From Sphingobacteriaceae bacterium DW12 (lineage in GTDB: Bacteria; Bacteroidota; Bacteroidia; Sphingobacteriales; Sphingobacteriaceae): a stretch of DNA of 64,000 nt. Location: positions 124,001 through 188,000 of the forward strand of contig JROE01000002.1 in assembly GCA_000783305.1 (NCBI GenBank), written 5' to 3'. Below are positions 16,803-26,304 of the stretch, piece after piece. Every line of letters starts with the position of its first letter. Position 1 is the stretch's first letter. A model generated the notes under the pieces. That model searched no databases. It was given only the letters and a program-made list of their open reading frames with translations, and was not told where the DNA came from. The position numbers and the translations under genes were made by a program.

Positions 16803-18071
16803 TCATTTTGGTAGAAAGACCTCAAATATAGGCAACCAATTGTCCAAACGAAAAGCAATTGAACCAGCGGTATACGTTATGTTATCGCCCTGACTATCCC
16901 GGATATTACCCCTAGAACCGATGATACGTCCCGTATTTTCTCCGTTTATTGCATAAGTCAAGCGGTCTCCTTCCTGAAGTTCTTCAGCACAGGTGATAAT
17001 AATTTGATCATTGTCATTTACATTGACCTTCGTGATTCTAAGCGTTCGTTGTTGTCTATAAATATTAAATCCGTAGTGGTCTATAGCTTTCACCCAATTA
17101 GTATCAATGACAAGTGGTCCGACTGGGACATCCATTTCCAAAACAATTTTTCTTCCTTTGTAGCTTATTTTTTGAGCATGGAGTGGCTTCCAATCCTCTT
17201 TATCAATCAGCACCTTTTTTGCCGCTAAACCGTAATAAGCGCCCAGTAGTCTAGCGTATACAGCCGTCAGATGAACGTTATCCACATTATATTCAAAAGG
17301 ATACATTGGCGTGGCCATATAAAACTTATTGTTTCCAATAGCCTTTTCGTACTGAGCTATCGCAATCTGTAGATTGCGCTCCTTAGGTTCTTCCTTTGTG
17401 ATAAGATAATATCGATTATGAGACGCTGTTTGGTACATGATGCAGGCAACATCGTTATGTTGTCCAGTAATCTGCCTTACATCCGTATTAATTTGTTGAT
17501 ATAGACTATCCAGTAGCAAAGAATAGGTTTTTCTATCCATCATCCGAAAAATATCTTCCTCGCCTTGCGTCCACGTAAAACAGGGTACATTAAAGCTTTT
17601 TCCCAAGGAGTCACTCAATACCTTTCCCCTTCTCACGCCGCGGAGCAAAGATGTATAATAATCTGGTTCTTTCTGATTCTTTTGAAGCACGCGAATTGAT
17701 TTCCCACCCCATCCTGGGTTTCGGAATACATAGCTTGGCGTCATACCATTCAACTTTCCAAAACCCTGCTCCATCATCATATCGGCCATCCCACTCGTCG
17801 GAGTTTCCTCCTTCTCATGTTCGATCAAAGGCACAAATCGTTGCATACTGTTATCATCTTCCCCTTTTCTAAATCTAAGTCCATTGTTAAACATTAAAGT
17901 GTTAGGATGACCCAAACCAGTTGCATTGATGCGTATCCCATCTGTAGATCCCAGCGACAAAGATTGTCCATAGCAAATTATATGATTGATATCAGCTGGA
18001 AAGTTCTGCGCAGCCGAATCCGTTAAAACAAAAATGGCACACACAATTTGAATAATAAATAATGGTTTCAT
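16803..18071 (-). CDS. Exported SGNH/SASA-type carbohydrate esterase
   Basis: Probable deacetylase of a glycan substrate. The family blocks are seen: CYGQSLSLG (nucleophile Ser near residue 39), TWTQGEED (Gln-Gly-Glu block) and DNVHLT (Asp-x-x-His catalytic dyad). A Sec leader (~residues 1-20, ending SAAQ) is obtained with the ATG at 18071, preferred over 18143 whose extension has no signal character. The C-terminal ~120 residues form a separate beta-rich domain. It is the last gene of the SusCD locus, 81 nt after the EEP gene, suggesting the glycan carries esters. The exact substrate is unknown. Confidence 0.8.
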   Translation of the reverse strand: MKPLFIIQIVCAIFVLTDSAAQNFPADINHIICYGQSLSLGSTDGIRINATGLGHPNTLMFNNGLRFRKGEDDNSMQRFVPLIEHEKEETPTSGMADMMMEQGFGKLNGMTPSYVFRNPGWGGKSIRVLQKNQKEPDYYTSLLRGVRRGKVLSDSLGKSFNVPCFTWTQGEEDIFRMMDRKTYSLLLDSLYQQINTDVRQITGQHNDVACIMYQTASHNRYYLITKEEPKERNLQIAIAQYEKAIGNNKFYMATPMYPFEYNVDNVHLTAVYARLLGAYYGLAAKKVLIDKEDWKPLHAQKISYKGRKIVLEMDVPVGPLVIDTNWVKAIDHYGFNIYRQQRTLRITKVNVNDNDQIIITCAEELQEGDRLTYAINGENTGRIIGSRGNIRDSQGDNITYTAGSIAFRLDNWLPIFEVFLPK

Positions 18072-18152
18072 TTGAAAACATTCATATTTGAGAGACAGTA
18101 CGTACAAGTCATTTCTAACAACTTGTGCTAGAAATGACTGCATGAACTACCT

Positions 18153-19049
18153 TTAAAAAATTACATCACAAGATACGGGCAGATGATCGGAAGGATACCG
18201 ATTAGTGCCGTATTGATCGGCATATACCTCATAATTTTTGACTCTGATATTCTTGCTCAAAAAAATGTAGTCAATACGCCCTTTGGGGAGGCCCTGGAAA
18301 TTACCTCCCCCCAAATTGGTATCTTCATAACCTTTCCTTCCATTCTCGCTCGCCTGATAAGCATCTTGAAGCACATCCTTAATCGCCCTTATTTGGCTAG
18401 TCTCTGCGGTGGAATTAAAATCACCAGTACACAACACAGGCGAATTACCTGCGATAGCTTTAATCTTCGCAGCCATCAAAGGTCCGGATTCGCGTTTTGC
18501 AATTTCATATCGCCAATAAAAATGTGCATTAAAAAAGAAAAAAGTGCGGCCCGTTTTTCGGTCCCTCATCTTTGCCCACTGACATATTCGTCTGTCTGTA
18601 GCATCCCATCCGATACTAGGTACATCCGGTGTTTCACTTAGCCAAAAGACTCCTTGATCCATTACGTCAAATAAATCTTTTTTATATAAGATAGAGCAGG
18701 TATGTAAATCCCCCGTACCGCCATAGGTCTTTGAAATGTACGCATAACCAGGTAACAGCTCTTTTAACTGAACCATTTGGTTCACGTCGCCCTCTTGGGT
18801 ACCAAACAGCTCTAGTCGATGCTGCAATATCAATTTTGCCAAAGCTTCCTTTCGCTGTTCCCAACCATTTCCTGTTTTTTTATCAGCATCGGCATCATAC
18901 CGAATATTATATGTACCAGCTCTAAAACTGATCTTATTATTGTTTTCTTGGACAGACAGCTCCTTTTTACTCTGGCAAGCAGTCAATAGTATCAAAGTCA
19001 GCACCCCTATTATCCTGCTGATGCTGGTGATTGTTAGTTTCATTTTCAT
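18153..19049 (-). CDS. Endonuclease/exonuclease/phosphatase-family lipoprotein
   Basis: An EEP-fold hydrolase of about 298 residues. Motifs: TYNIRYDA (Asn), LFGTQEG (metal-binding Glu), NAHFYW, CTGDFNS (Asp/Asn) and SDHLPV (catalytic His). A lipobox LLTAC (~residue 25) shows export and lipidation, so nucleic acid is an unlikely substrate; a phosphodiester or phosphate ester on a glycan or lipid is a reasonable guess. The start at 19049 gives the best leader; 19088 is the longer alternative. It lies 39 nt after susD, in the same operon. Confidence 0.82.
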   Translation of the reverse strand: MKMKLTITSISRIIGVLTLILLTACQSKKELSVQENNNKISFRAGTYNIRYDADADKKTGNGWEQRKEALAKLILQHRLELFGTQEGDVNQMVQLKELLPGYAYISKTYGGTGDLHTCSILYKKDLFDVMDQGVFWLSETPDVPSIGWDATDRRICQWAKMRDRKTGRTFFFFNAHFYWRYEIAKRESGPLMAAKIKAIAGNSPVLCTGDFNSTAETSQIRAIKDVLQDAYQASENGRKGYEDTNLGGGNFQGLPKGRIDYIFLSKNIRVKNYEVYADQYGTNRYPSDHLPVSCDVIF

Positions 19050-19088
19050 CAATGTGTTTTCTTGTGATTGTTTCTTTACTTTAATCAT

Positions 19089-20513
19089 CTATTTTTTTGC
19101 CCACCAGAGTTTATGATTAATATCATCCTCTCCCATCCGATCTATAGCTTGTTTATAATTTGTTGGGTTGTAGACTTTCTGAATTCCAGGATACATCAAT
19201 CGCGCAGGCATCTTACCCGAATTCAACATACTACTTGTTGTCGGAAGGATTGGATATCCTGTCCTTCTGTATTCCGACCACTGTTGATAATCTGTAAAAT
19301 ATAGCGCGAGGTACTTATGCAACATAATCCGCTCAAGGCTACCATCATATATGACTAACGGTTGTTCAAAATAATCGACAGGCAACGCCGCATCTGTCCA
19401 AGTTGATACCGCAGCGATAATACCTGCTTTAAATGCTTTTTCTGGTTCGGGAAGATACCCCCTTTGACCGAGCTCCGCTTTGATAAAACAAACCTCCGAA
19501 TAAGTCAAGATGGGGATAATCATCGGCACCACCACTTGTGCATTATTCATATAGGAAGGCGAATAGGGAAACGACTGTTCGTCATAGCCACTTGGAATTC
19601 CTTTATAGCCGATGTCCTGTCCCTGCTCTTTCGCTGCAGTCACATAAATAGGTCTTCTTGGGTCATTTAACGTGTTGAGGACATCGATAAAATAGGCGCC
19701 AACAGCATGTTGTGTACTAAAATCCAATGCTCTAGACCAAGGAGATACATTGGGAGCCACACCAGTGACCCGAAAGATGACCGATTCCTCTTGTTTCTCA
19801 ACTATAGGATATTTGACAGGGTCGTTAACCATCGTCTGCATCTTCTTATAAGCACTCGCATCAACATTACTTGTGCGCAACAACAAGCGCAAATACAACG
19901 AGTTGGTAAATTTTTGCCATAGCCTACTGTTATTTCCAAATAATAAATCAGTACCATAAGCCATTGCAATCTTGTGATCATAAAGACCATTGGCTAACTC
20001 CAAATCCGCTAGGAGTTGGGTATAAATGACCTTTTGGTCATCATAAGCAGCTTGCAAAATACCTTCGTCTGCTCTTGATGCCTCTGTAAAGGGTACGTCT
20101 CCAAAATTATCTACTAAGTTTGAGTAAATCCATGCTCGTAAAGTCAAAGCAATAGCTCGGTAATTTGAAGCATTATCCCGCTCGGCAGCGGCAAGCATCT
20201 CTTGTACGTTCTTGGCCCATTTGTAGGAAGCATTCCACTGAGAAAGGCCGGTATTCTCCAATATCTCGTAGCGTTGCACCCCACCGTAATATTGTGGGTA
20301 CGTCAATTGCACCTGCATCAATTCCGAATTAATATCGTAGCTATTCCGAATATTATTGGATGACATATTGTATAACGTCTCGTTCAGCAAAGTTCCCGGG
20401 CTTATCTGGTTAATCAGGTTGGGATTGCTATTGATTTCTTCAAATCCTGATTTACAGGATTGCCCCATACTAACGATGCAGGCTACAAAGATTGTTGTAT
20501 AAATATTTTTCAT
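19089..20513 (-). CDS. SusD/RagB-type nutrient-binding lipoprotein
   Basis: Surface glycan- or nutrient-binding partner of the TonB-dependent channel upstream. It is 474 residues with a lipobox (SMGQSC) and the FEEINSNPN start typical of the SusD-like family, then TPR-type helices including the AWIYSNLVDNFGDVPFTEA segment. It begins 11 nt after susC. Ligand cannot be read from sequence; the locus contains no glycoside hydrolase, only an esterase and an EEP hydrolase. Confidence 0.92.
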   Translation of the reverse strand: MKNIYTTIFVACIVSMGQSCKSGFEEINSNPNLINQISPGTLLNETLYNMSSNNIRNSYDINSELMQVQLTYPQYYGGVQRYEILENTGLSQWNASYKWAKNVQEMLAAAERDNASNYRAIALTLRAWIYSNLVDNFGDVPFTEASRADEGILQAAYDDQKVIYTQLLADLELANGLYDHKIAMAYGTDLLFGNNSRLWQKFTNSLYLRLLLRTSNVDASAYKKMQTMVNDPVKYPIVEKQEESVIFRVTGVAPNVSPWSRALDFSTQHAVGAYFIDVLNTLNDPRRPIYVTAAKEQGQDIGYKGIPSGYDEQSFPYSPSYMNNAQVVVPMIIPILTYSEVCFIKAELGQRGYLPEPEKAFKAGIIAAVSTWTDAALPVDYFEQPLVIYDGSLERIMLHKYLALYFTDYQQWSEYRRTGYPILPTTSSMLNSGKMPARLMYPGIQKVYNPTNYKQAIDRMGEDDINHKLWWAKK

Positions 20514-20524
20514 GCGAGTCTTTC

Positions 20525-23500
20525 TTAAAATTCCACTTTTAAATTAAATCCATAAGACGCTGTATACGGCATAGGGGTGATTTCCAGTCCTGGCACAAAT
20601 ACAGCTCCATTTTTGGTGCCTGCCTCAGGGTCAAACATTGGGTAGTTATCAAATACTGCTAGATTTCTCCCGAAAATACTAAGTGACAATCCACTTAAGC
20701 GATATCTCTCAATCATTTTCTTTGGAACTTGATAGCCTATACTCAATTCCCGGAGTTTCATATAACTTCCACTAAACATGCCTGCTTCAGTAGCCTGATG
20801 ATATTCGGTGTAGTAAGTCTGTGTATTTACTTTCGTTGTATTAGGAGTATACGTGCCGTCTTGATTCTGCATTACACCATCACCGATGATAAAACCTTCG
20901 TCACGCCCCGGTAGTGTATTGCTAAGAGTTCCCGCCCAAGATGCCCTATTATACGTCCCTGAGAATATCCTCCCTCCCACTTGTCCGTCAAGGGTGAAGC
21001 TTAATCGCATCCCTTTGTACAAAAAGGTATTCGTCAAGCCACCCTTCCAATCCGGGGACGAATTGCCTATATATTCAGGTGTAGTTCCTCTAGCTGGGAC
21101 ACCGTTTTTATAGATTATATTTCCGTCAGGGTCGCGCAAGAATTTGGTTCCCCACACATCTGTGGTACTACCGCCTACTGTTGCAATCAAGTAGGCTTGC
21201 CAAACTTGTGTTAACGTCTGTTTTTCCAAATTGTCAGATAAGGTCAATATCGTATTGTCATTAGTCGACCAATTCAAGATTACCTTCCAATCAAAATCCT
21301 TCCGTTGGATGGGATTCGCATTAATAATCAACTCCCAACCTTTGTTTTGTACCTTCCCAGCATTGATTACTCGGCTACCATAGCCTCCAACTATATCAGA
21401 AGGCAGTGATAAAATCTGATTTTTCGTCACCGATTTGTAGTAAGTCAGGTCAAATCCCAATCTATTTTTAAATAATTTCAAATCTGCTCCCGTTTCCCAA
21501 CTAGCCGTAATTTCGGGCTTTAGGTCTGCATTGAAAAGTGCTCCTGGCACCACCGCCGAGCTAGGGAATCCGCTTTGGCTATAATACCTTTCCGTCTGAT
21601 AAGGATCTGCATCCGCCCCTACACGCGCAAACGACGCTCGATATTTCAAATAACTTATTGGCTTCGGTAGAGCCAACATATCGGACAAAATAAAACTAGA
21701 ACTGATAGATGGATAGAAATACGAATTGTTATTAGACGGCAAGGAGCTAGACCAGTCGTTTCGAGCTGTCGCATCCAAAAAAACACGATCCTTCCAAGAG
21801 ATTGACCCCATTCCATATAAGCTATTAATTTGCTTTTCGGAGTCATTCGTATTCGTCAATGGATTATTTACACCATTCGCCAAAGCAAATACCGTAGGCA
21901 CAATCAATGCATCTACTGAGGTCATGACATTACGTAAGTTGTAATTCATACGACTCCCTCCTCCCATAATGCTATATTTATAGTCTTCTGCAAATGTATT
22001 TCTATAGGTCGTCAAAAAGTCCATATTGATTTCCTGACTCGCTACATCCTGTCTACCATAGTATCCTTTAGGATGTTTTTTAGACGAATAGCCTCTCTGT
22101 GTTTCCCGCAATTGAGTTAATGAATTTAAGGATACCCTACCCGTGACGTCCCAATTATCAGTCAACTTGACATCCACCTTCGCATTCCCCACTAACTGAT
22201 TACTTGTTAATGGATTTTTATCGATTTGTAAGATGTAATAGGGATTGCTGGACCACTGAGAAAATGGGTTTAGTTGTTCCAAATTTTCTTTATCCAATTG
22301 CCAAATCGGTTTATACCAGTTAATATCCACATTAGGCATCAAAAACATTAGAAAGTAACCCAAGGATCCATTGCTAATTCCAAATGCAGGAAGATTTTCA
22401 CTTGTGCGATTATTATAGTTCATCGCAGTTGCCACTTTAATCCGTTCACTAATCTGATAGTTACCATTAAAAGATACCGTATTTTTCTTGTATCCTGAAT
22501 AGGGAGTGATATATGCATTGTCCGTGTGCGAAATACTGAGGCGCATAGAACCTTTCGAATCTCCCCCTTGGAAGGAAACAGCATTTTCATAGGTCGTCCC
22601 TGTGCGGAAGAAATCCTTCATATTATTTTTATAAGGTTTCCATAAGGTACGTTCCTTGCCCTGTGTCTGCGTGACAGGGTCATATTGAAAATAGTACTGG
22701 CCATTAAATTTGGGACCAAAAGCCTCGGGTGTATTGGTGCTTGGTCCATCCTCCGAATTGCCAAACGAATAGTATTGATTGCCATTAGCATCCTTAACAG
22801 ATGTTGACCCCGCACCGTATTCATATTGATAATCAGGCCAATTGGTCACAACATCCAGATTCAGCACCGAATTGTAGGCCACACCGAGCCTTTGATTTTT
22901 CTTTCCCGATTTAGTCGTGATAATCAATGCTCCATTTGCAGCACGCGAACCATACAAGGCCGCAGCCGAAGGTCCTTTTAGTACCGAGACACTTTCAATA
23001 TCTTCCTGACGAAGCTCGGAAATCGCATTTCCATAATCCACAGGCGCCTCTGTGCCATACGCAGCACCTACATTTCCAGCATATGGAGTGGTCTCTTGAT
23101 TCATCGGAACGCCATCCACGACAATCAATGCATAATTACTGCTCGGATCTAAAGAAGTAGCCCCACGCAATTGAATGCTTTGGGAATTAATAGGTCCAGT
23201 TCCACCAGAAATAATATTCAATCCAGCGACTTTTCCTTTAAGCCCCTCCGACCAATTAGGAGATGCCGCAGTTGACAACTGTTCCGCGTTGACGGTTTGT
23301 TGTGCAAACCCCAAAGCTTTCTCTTCCCGCTTTATTCCCAAAGCAGTAACCACCACTTCATCAATATTGTGGTCTAACTTCTTCAATACAATTTCAACAA
23401 AAGTTTTAGTCCCGACCTGTACGTGTTGGGTTTCGTACCCCACATACGAAATCTGCAACATATCACCTTCGTTGGCTTGAATCTTGAATCGTCCGTTATC

Positions 23501-24004
23501 CGCCGTTTGCGTATCCATCTTCTTTCCCTGCCTCGTGATGCTCACCCCCGATATCCCCATTCCATTTTCGTCTTTCACCAATCCCGTTACCTCCTGCTGC
23601 TGACTCGTCGTTTCACTTGGAAATCTGTCTTTAGCATTAGATTTTTGGATATTGACAGTTTCCATTTTTTGAATTAATATGCTTTTCTGAGAGAGCACAT
23701 AGGTCAAGTGACTTGTCGACAGCACCCGCTCTAAAAAGAGTCCAAGAGGCATATTATTGGCTTCAATGGACACTTTTGCAGCATTCGCAACTATTTTATC
23801 ATTATATAGGATTGTAAAACCTGTTTGGTCTTTTACCTCTTTTAGTACTTTGGTCAAGGCCATATTATTAGCCTTTAAGGTTATAGTCTGAGGATGTGAA
23901 TGAGCCCAAAGTAGATTGGAGCCTATCAACAGAAAAATACAGAGCAGATTGCTCCTCCATATTTTCACACTTCTTTTTCCTAAAGTAGTATGGTTAGATT
24001 TCAT
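20525..24004 (-). CDS. SusC/RagA TonB-linked outer-membrane channel with STN signalling domain
   Basis: 1159 residues: leader (~10-35), an STN/secretin-N domain (~40-110; TITLKANNMALTKVLKEV) used for signalling to an anti-sigma factor, a carboxypeptidase-regulatory-like beta domain (~133-215), the plug (~225-350; KGPSAAALYGSRAANGA) and a 22-strand barrel ending in hydrophobic/Phe residues. The STN domain together with the FecR/FecI pair directly upstream implies trans-envelope induction by the imported substrate. Confidence 0.94.
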   Translation of the reverse strand: MKSNHTTLGKRSVKIWRSNLLCIFLLIGSNLLWAHSHPQTITLKANNMALTKVLKEVKDQTGFTILYNDKIVANAAKVSIEANNMPLGLFLERVLSTSHLTYVLSQKSILIQKMETVNIQKSNAKDRFPSETTSQQQEVTGLVKDENGMGISGVSITRQGKKMDTQTADNGRFKIQANEGDMLQISYVGYETQHVQVGTKTFVEIVLKKLDHNIDEVVVTALGIKREEKALGFAQQTVNAEQLSTAASPNWSEGLKGKVAGLNIISGGTGPINSQSIQLRGATSLDPSSNYALIVVDGVPMNQETTPYAGNVGAAYGTEAPVDYGNAISELRQEDIESVSVLKGPSAAALYGSRAANGALIITTKSGKKNQRLGVAYNSVLNLDVVTNWPDYQYEYGAGSTSVKDANGNQYYSFGNSEDGPSTNTPEAFGPKFNGQYYFQYDPVTQTQGKERTLWKPYKNNMKDFFRTGTTYENAVSFQGGDSKGSMRLSISHTDNAYITPYSGYKKNTVSFNGNYQISERIKVATAMNYNNRTSENLPAFGISNGSLGYFLMFLMPNVDINWYKPIWQLDKENLEQLNPFSQWSSNPYYILQIDKNPLTSNQLVGNAKVDVKLTDNWDVTGRVSLNSLTQLRETQRGYSSKKHPKGYYGRQDVASQEINMDFLTTYRNTFAEDYKYSIMGGGSRMNYNLRNVMTSVDALIVPTVFALANGVNNPLTNTNDSEKQINSLYGMGSISWKDRVFLDATARNDWSSSLPSNNNSYFYPSISSSFILSDMLALPKPISYLKYRASFARVGADADPYQTERYYSQSGFPSSAVVPGALFNADLKPEITASWETGADLKLFKNRLGFDLTYYKSVTKNQILSLPSDIVGGYGSRVINAGKVQNKGWELIINANPIQRKDFDWKVILNWSTNDNTILTLSDNLEKQTLTQVWQAYLIATVGGSTTDVWGTKFLRDPDGNIIYKNGVPARGTTPEYIGNSSPDWKGGLTNTFLYKGMRLSFTLDGQVGGRIFSGTYNRASWAGTLSNTLPGRDEGFIIGDGVMQNQDGTYTPNTTKVNTQTYYTEYHQATEAGMFSGSYMKLRELSIGYQVPKKMIERYRLSGLSLSIFGRNLAVFDNYPMFDPEAGTKNGAVFVPGLEITPMPYTASYGFNLKVEF

Positions 24005-24124
24005 AAATTTAAGCGTTACATATCTAACCTTACATGCACAGATGAGCTATTTGTATTTAAGTAATAGATTATCTAGCTTTGTAAAGTTCATTTTAAACTA
24101 TCTGTTTATTATCGCAAGTAGTCG

Positions 24125-24177
24125 CAGATCTAATCTGAACTAGAGCCTGGGTGATGCGGCAAACATCACTCTTGGCT
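24125..24177. other. Hairpins in the fecR-susC gap
   Basis: The 222-nt gap contains AGCC-N3-GTGATG-N7-CATCAC-N4-GGCT (24144-24177) and a small CAGAT-CTA-ATCTG stem (24125-24137). They lie just past the fecR stop on the minus strand and could reduce read-through into susC or act as an RNA processing element. No long T-run follows, so a strong intrinsic terminator is not claimed. Confidence 0.4.
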
Positions 24178-24226
24178 TATTATTGTTGATTATCTTCTCT
24201 TCTTCACATTTCTATGCTATTTAATA

Positions 24227-25390
24227 TTAATGAATGATTAATTGTCCTTTTCTATACTCCACGTGAATCCCCGACCCTTTCAAGAATTGCAACATTAGAT
24301 CAAAGTCTACATTTCGATTGACCTCTCCTGTAAAAGTTTCATTAGGTATACTGCCCTTGTACACCACCTCAACATTGTACCAACGCGATATCTGTTTTAG
24401 CACGTCGCCAAAGGCTGCCTGTTGAAAACTAAAAAGCCCATTGCGCCATGCTGCCGCCTCTTCTAGATTGGCATTTCTCTTGGTCAAATGTTTGCTCTCT
24501 CCCAACAACGACTCCTCACCAGGGCTCAGTATTAATTGATTCAGGTTATAATTATCTTTTACCCGCACACTACCTTCGAATAAAGTTGTCATTATCTGTT
24601 GGTCGTCAGGGTAACACTTTACATTGAAATGTGTTCCCAGTACAGTAATATCTTGTTTGGCACTATGAACGATAAATGGTTTTTTCCGATTCGAGAATAC
24701 CTCAAAGTAAGCCTCACCTTCAAGAGTCACCTGACGAACATCACCTTTAAATTGTTTCGGAAAACTAATCTTACTATTCGAATTCATCCACACCTTAGTT
24801 CCATCAGATAGCACCAATGTATAATTGTTACCCTTTGGGATAATTAGGGAGATTGTCTGAGCCGATGCTAATCGGTCGCTATCAATAGCAAGATCACCCA
24901 AAAGCTGTCCATTAACGTCAAAATTAATTCCTGTTGTTGCGGCAATTTCCTGCTCCATTCCATTATCAGTCACCAATAAAGCGCCTATTTTTCCAGGCTG
25001 TGGCTTTGGCATTTGCAAGTCGATTTGAACTTGTTCCGTCACCGTATCTTCTACCGCTAAATATTTGTAGCTCAAAAAACCCATCACCGCAAGTAGGCAG
25101 GCCGCAGCAGATATGGCTAATAATCGGTGTTTCCGAATACCACGGACGTTATTACTTGTAGTTTTGGTTAAAACAGTATCAAAAGTTAATCCCCGACTCG
25201 CCTTTTGGTAGGCATGGAGCTCACCTACAAGGTTTGAGTTAGTATCTGGAGCAAATTCCTCATAAAGAGTTTGATTGGCTGAATCGGCTCTTGCCCATTC
25301 CTCCAAAAATCTTTGTTCTTCATCCGTAAGTTGATGTTGATTATACTTTGCAAGCAATATCCCTATGTATTCCAATTTGTCCATATCCAT
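24227..25390 (-). CDS. FecR-family anti-sigma factor
   Basis: About 387 residues: cytoplasmic N-terminal helical region with EEQRFLEEW, one transmembrane helix (~residues 81-100), then the periplasmic FecR domain (GNNYTLVLSDGTKVWMNSNS ... LEGEAYFEV) and the DUF4974 tail. It receives the signal from the SusC STN domain and controls the ECF sigma factor encoded just upstream. The start at 25390 is used since 25420 is a weaker extension; the sigma factor gene ends 49 nt upstream. Confidence 0.92.
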   Translation of the reverse strand: MDMDKLEYIGILLAKYNQHQLTDEEQRFLEEWARADSANQTLYEEFAPDTNSNLVGELHAYQKASRGLTFDTVLTKTTSNNVRGIRKHRLLAISAAACLLAVMGFLSYKYLAVEDTVTEQVQIDLQMPKPQPGKIGALLVTDNGMEQEIAATTGINFDVNGQLLGDLAIDSDRLASAQTISLIIPKGNNYTLVLSDGTKVWMNSNSKISFPKQFKGDVRQVTLEGEAYFEVFSNRKKPFIVHSAKQDITVLGTHFNVKCYPDDQQIMTTLFEGSVRVKDNYNLNQLILSPGEESLLGESKHLTKRNANLEEAAAWRNGLFSFQQAAFGDVLKQISRWYNVEVVYKGSIPNETFTGEVNRNVDFDLMLQFLKGSGIHVEYRKGQLIIH

Positions 25391-25439
25391 ATTTCTATAA
25401 GTAAAAACTGGGCTAGGCAAACAATCTTACATTGAAAAA

Positions 25440-26000
25440 TTAAAAAAGCCAATCTTTTTTTTGGAGCAGCTTCTTTCTTAAATTTTGAATAGCTCTTGAG
25501 TAGTTCACATAGACCGCATTGGGTAGCATGTTCAATTTCCTGGAGATTTCTTTTGGCTCTTGTTCTTCAAAGTGGCTCATTTGAATAATTTTCCGTTGGA
25601 TGGGCGAGAGATTTTCTATTTCCGTGTTCAATATGGCCAAGGCTTCCGATCGGATTAAGGACTGATAGACTTTGGGGTCTTCTATGAGTGAATCTTCGGA
25701 AATCTGATCGGTCGCCCTCATTTTGCTTCCATGAAACGACTTCAAGTATGTCAAACAGGAATTTTTAGTAGCGACAAAGAGAAAGGCTTTTATTTTTTGC
25801 TCACTTTCGAAATCACGACGACGTCCCCATAGCTTAACAAAGCTATCTGATACAATTTCTTCAGCAGTTTCGGCATTATTTTTCAAAATATCTTGCGCAA
25901 AATAACACAATTGGCTCTTGTAGCGATTGAAATATGTTTCAAAAGCCATAGTATTTCCATCTTTAAATGCTGATAATGTCCAATCTTCGATTTTACCCAT
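25440..26000 (-). CDS. ECF sigma-70 factor (FecI-like, Bacteroidota type)
   Basis: A 186-residue sigma factor with region 2 (YFNRYKSQLCYFAQDIL ... AEEIVSDSFVKLW) and region 4 (LSPIQRKIIQMSHFEEQEPKEI, then a DNA-reading helix). It should drive the downstream susCD operon in response to FecR. ATG 26000 is preferred to the GTG three bases upstream. A promoter box is seen 20-50 nt upstream. Confidence 0.93.
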   Translation of the reverse strand: MGKIEDWTLSAFKDGNTMAFETYFNRYKSQLCYFAQDILKNNAETAEEIVSDSFVKLWGRRRDFESEQKIKAFLFVATKNSCLTYLKSFHGSKMRATDQISEDSLIEDPKVYQSLIRSEALAILNTEIENLSPIQRKIIQMSHFEEQEPKEISRKLNMLPNAVYVNYSRAIQNLRKKLLQKKDWLF

Positions 26001-26020
26001 CACAATGAATAAGCTAAAGC

Positions 26021-26052
26021 CAAAACTAAAGGAATTAAGAGATTAAGTCAAA
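26021..26052 (-). promoter_or_regulatory. Promoter of the ECF sigma gene
   Basis: On the minus strand TTTG (26052-26049), 20 nt, then TAGTTTTG (26028-26021), matching the Bacteroidota TTTG / TAnnTTTG primary promoter. The start would be near 26014, about 14 nt before the ATG at 26000. Confidence 0.5.
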
Positions 26053-26304
26053 TTAAGTTTTTGTTAATTCAGGTCGCTAATTCGCCAGCAAATTGCTGCC
26101 TCTATTTAGGATATGTATTATTTCCTCAAGTTTAAAGGTAACCATATTTTGGCAAACAAAAAATAAAAGCCTGTTTTATCTACTATCTTGCTCGTCCACA
26201 TACGTCTCAAACGAGAGAAAGTACCCCTTCGAAACTTTATTTATGTAACCGATTGTGCTGACCTGAAATTGACATGCCACTACACGATGTCAAAACACGG
26301 TCTG
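26053..26304. other. Intergenic stretch, nothing recognised
   Basis: About 300 bases lie between the DoxX-like gene stop and the sigma factor start. Apart from the promoter box near 26021 I see no ORF with coding character, no RNA gene and no strong hairpin. Confidence 0.5.

Noticed and set aside
19111..19128. TTATGATTAATATCATCC, similar to the anaerobic inverted repeat
   Set aside because: It lies inside the susD-like coding region and has no TAnnTTTG box at the right distance; the right arm is also incomplete.
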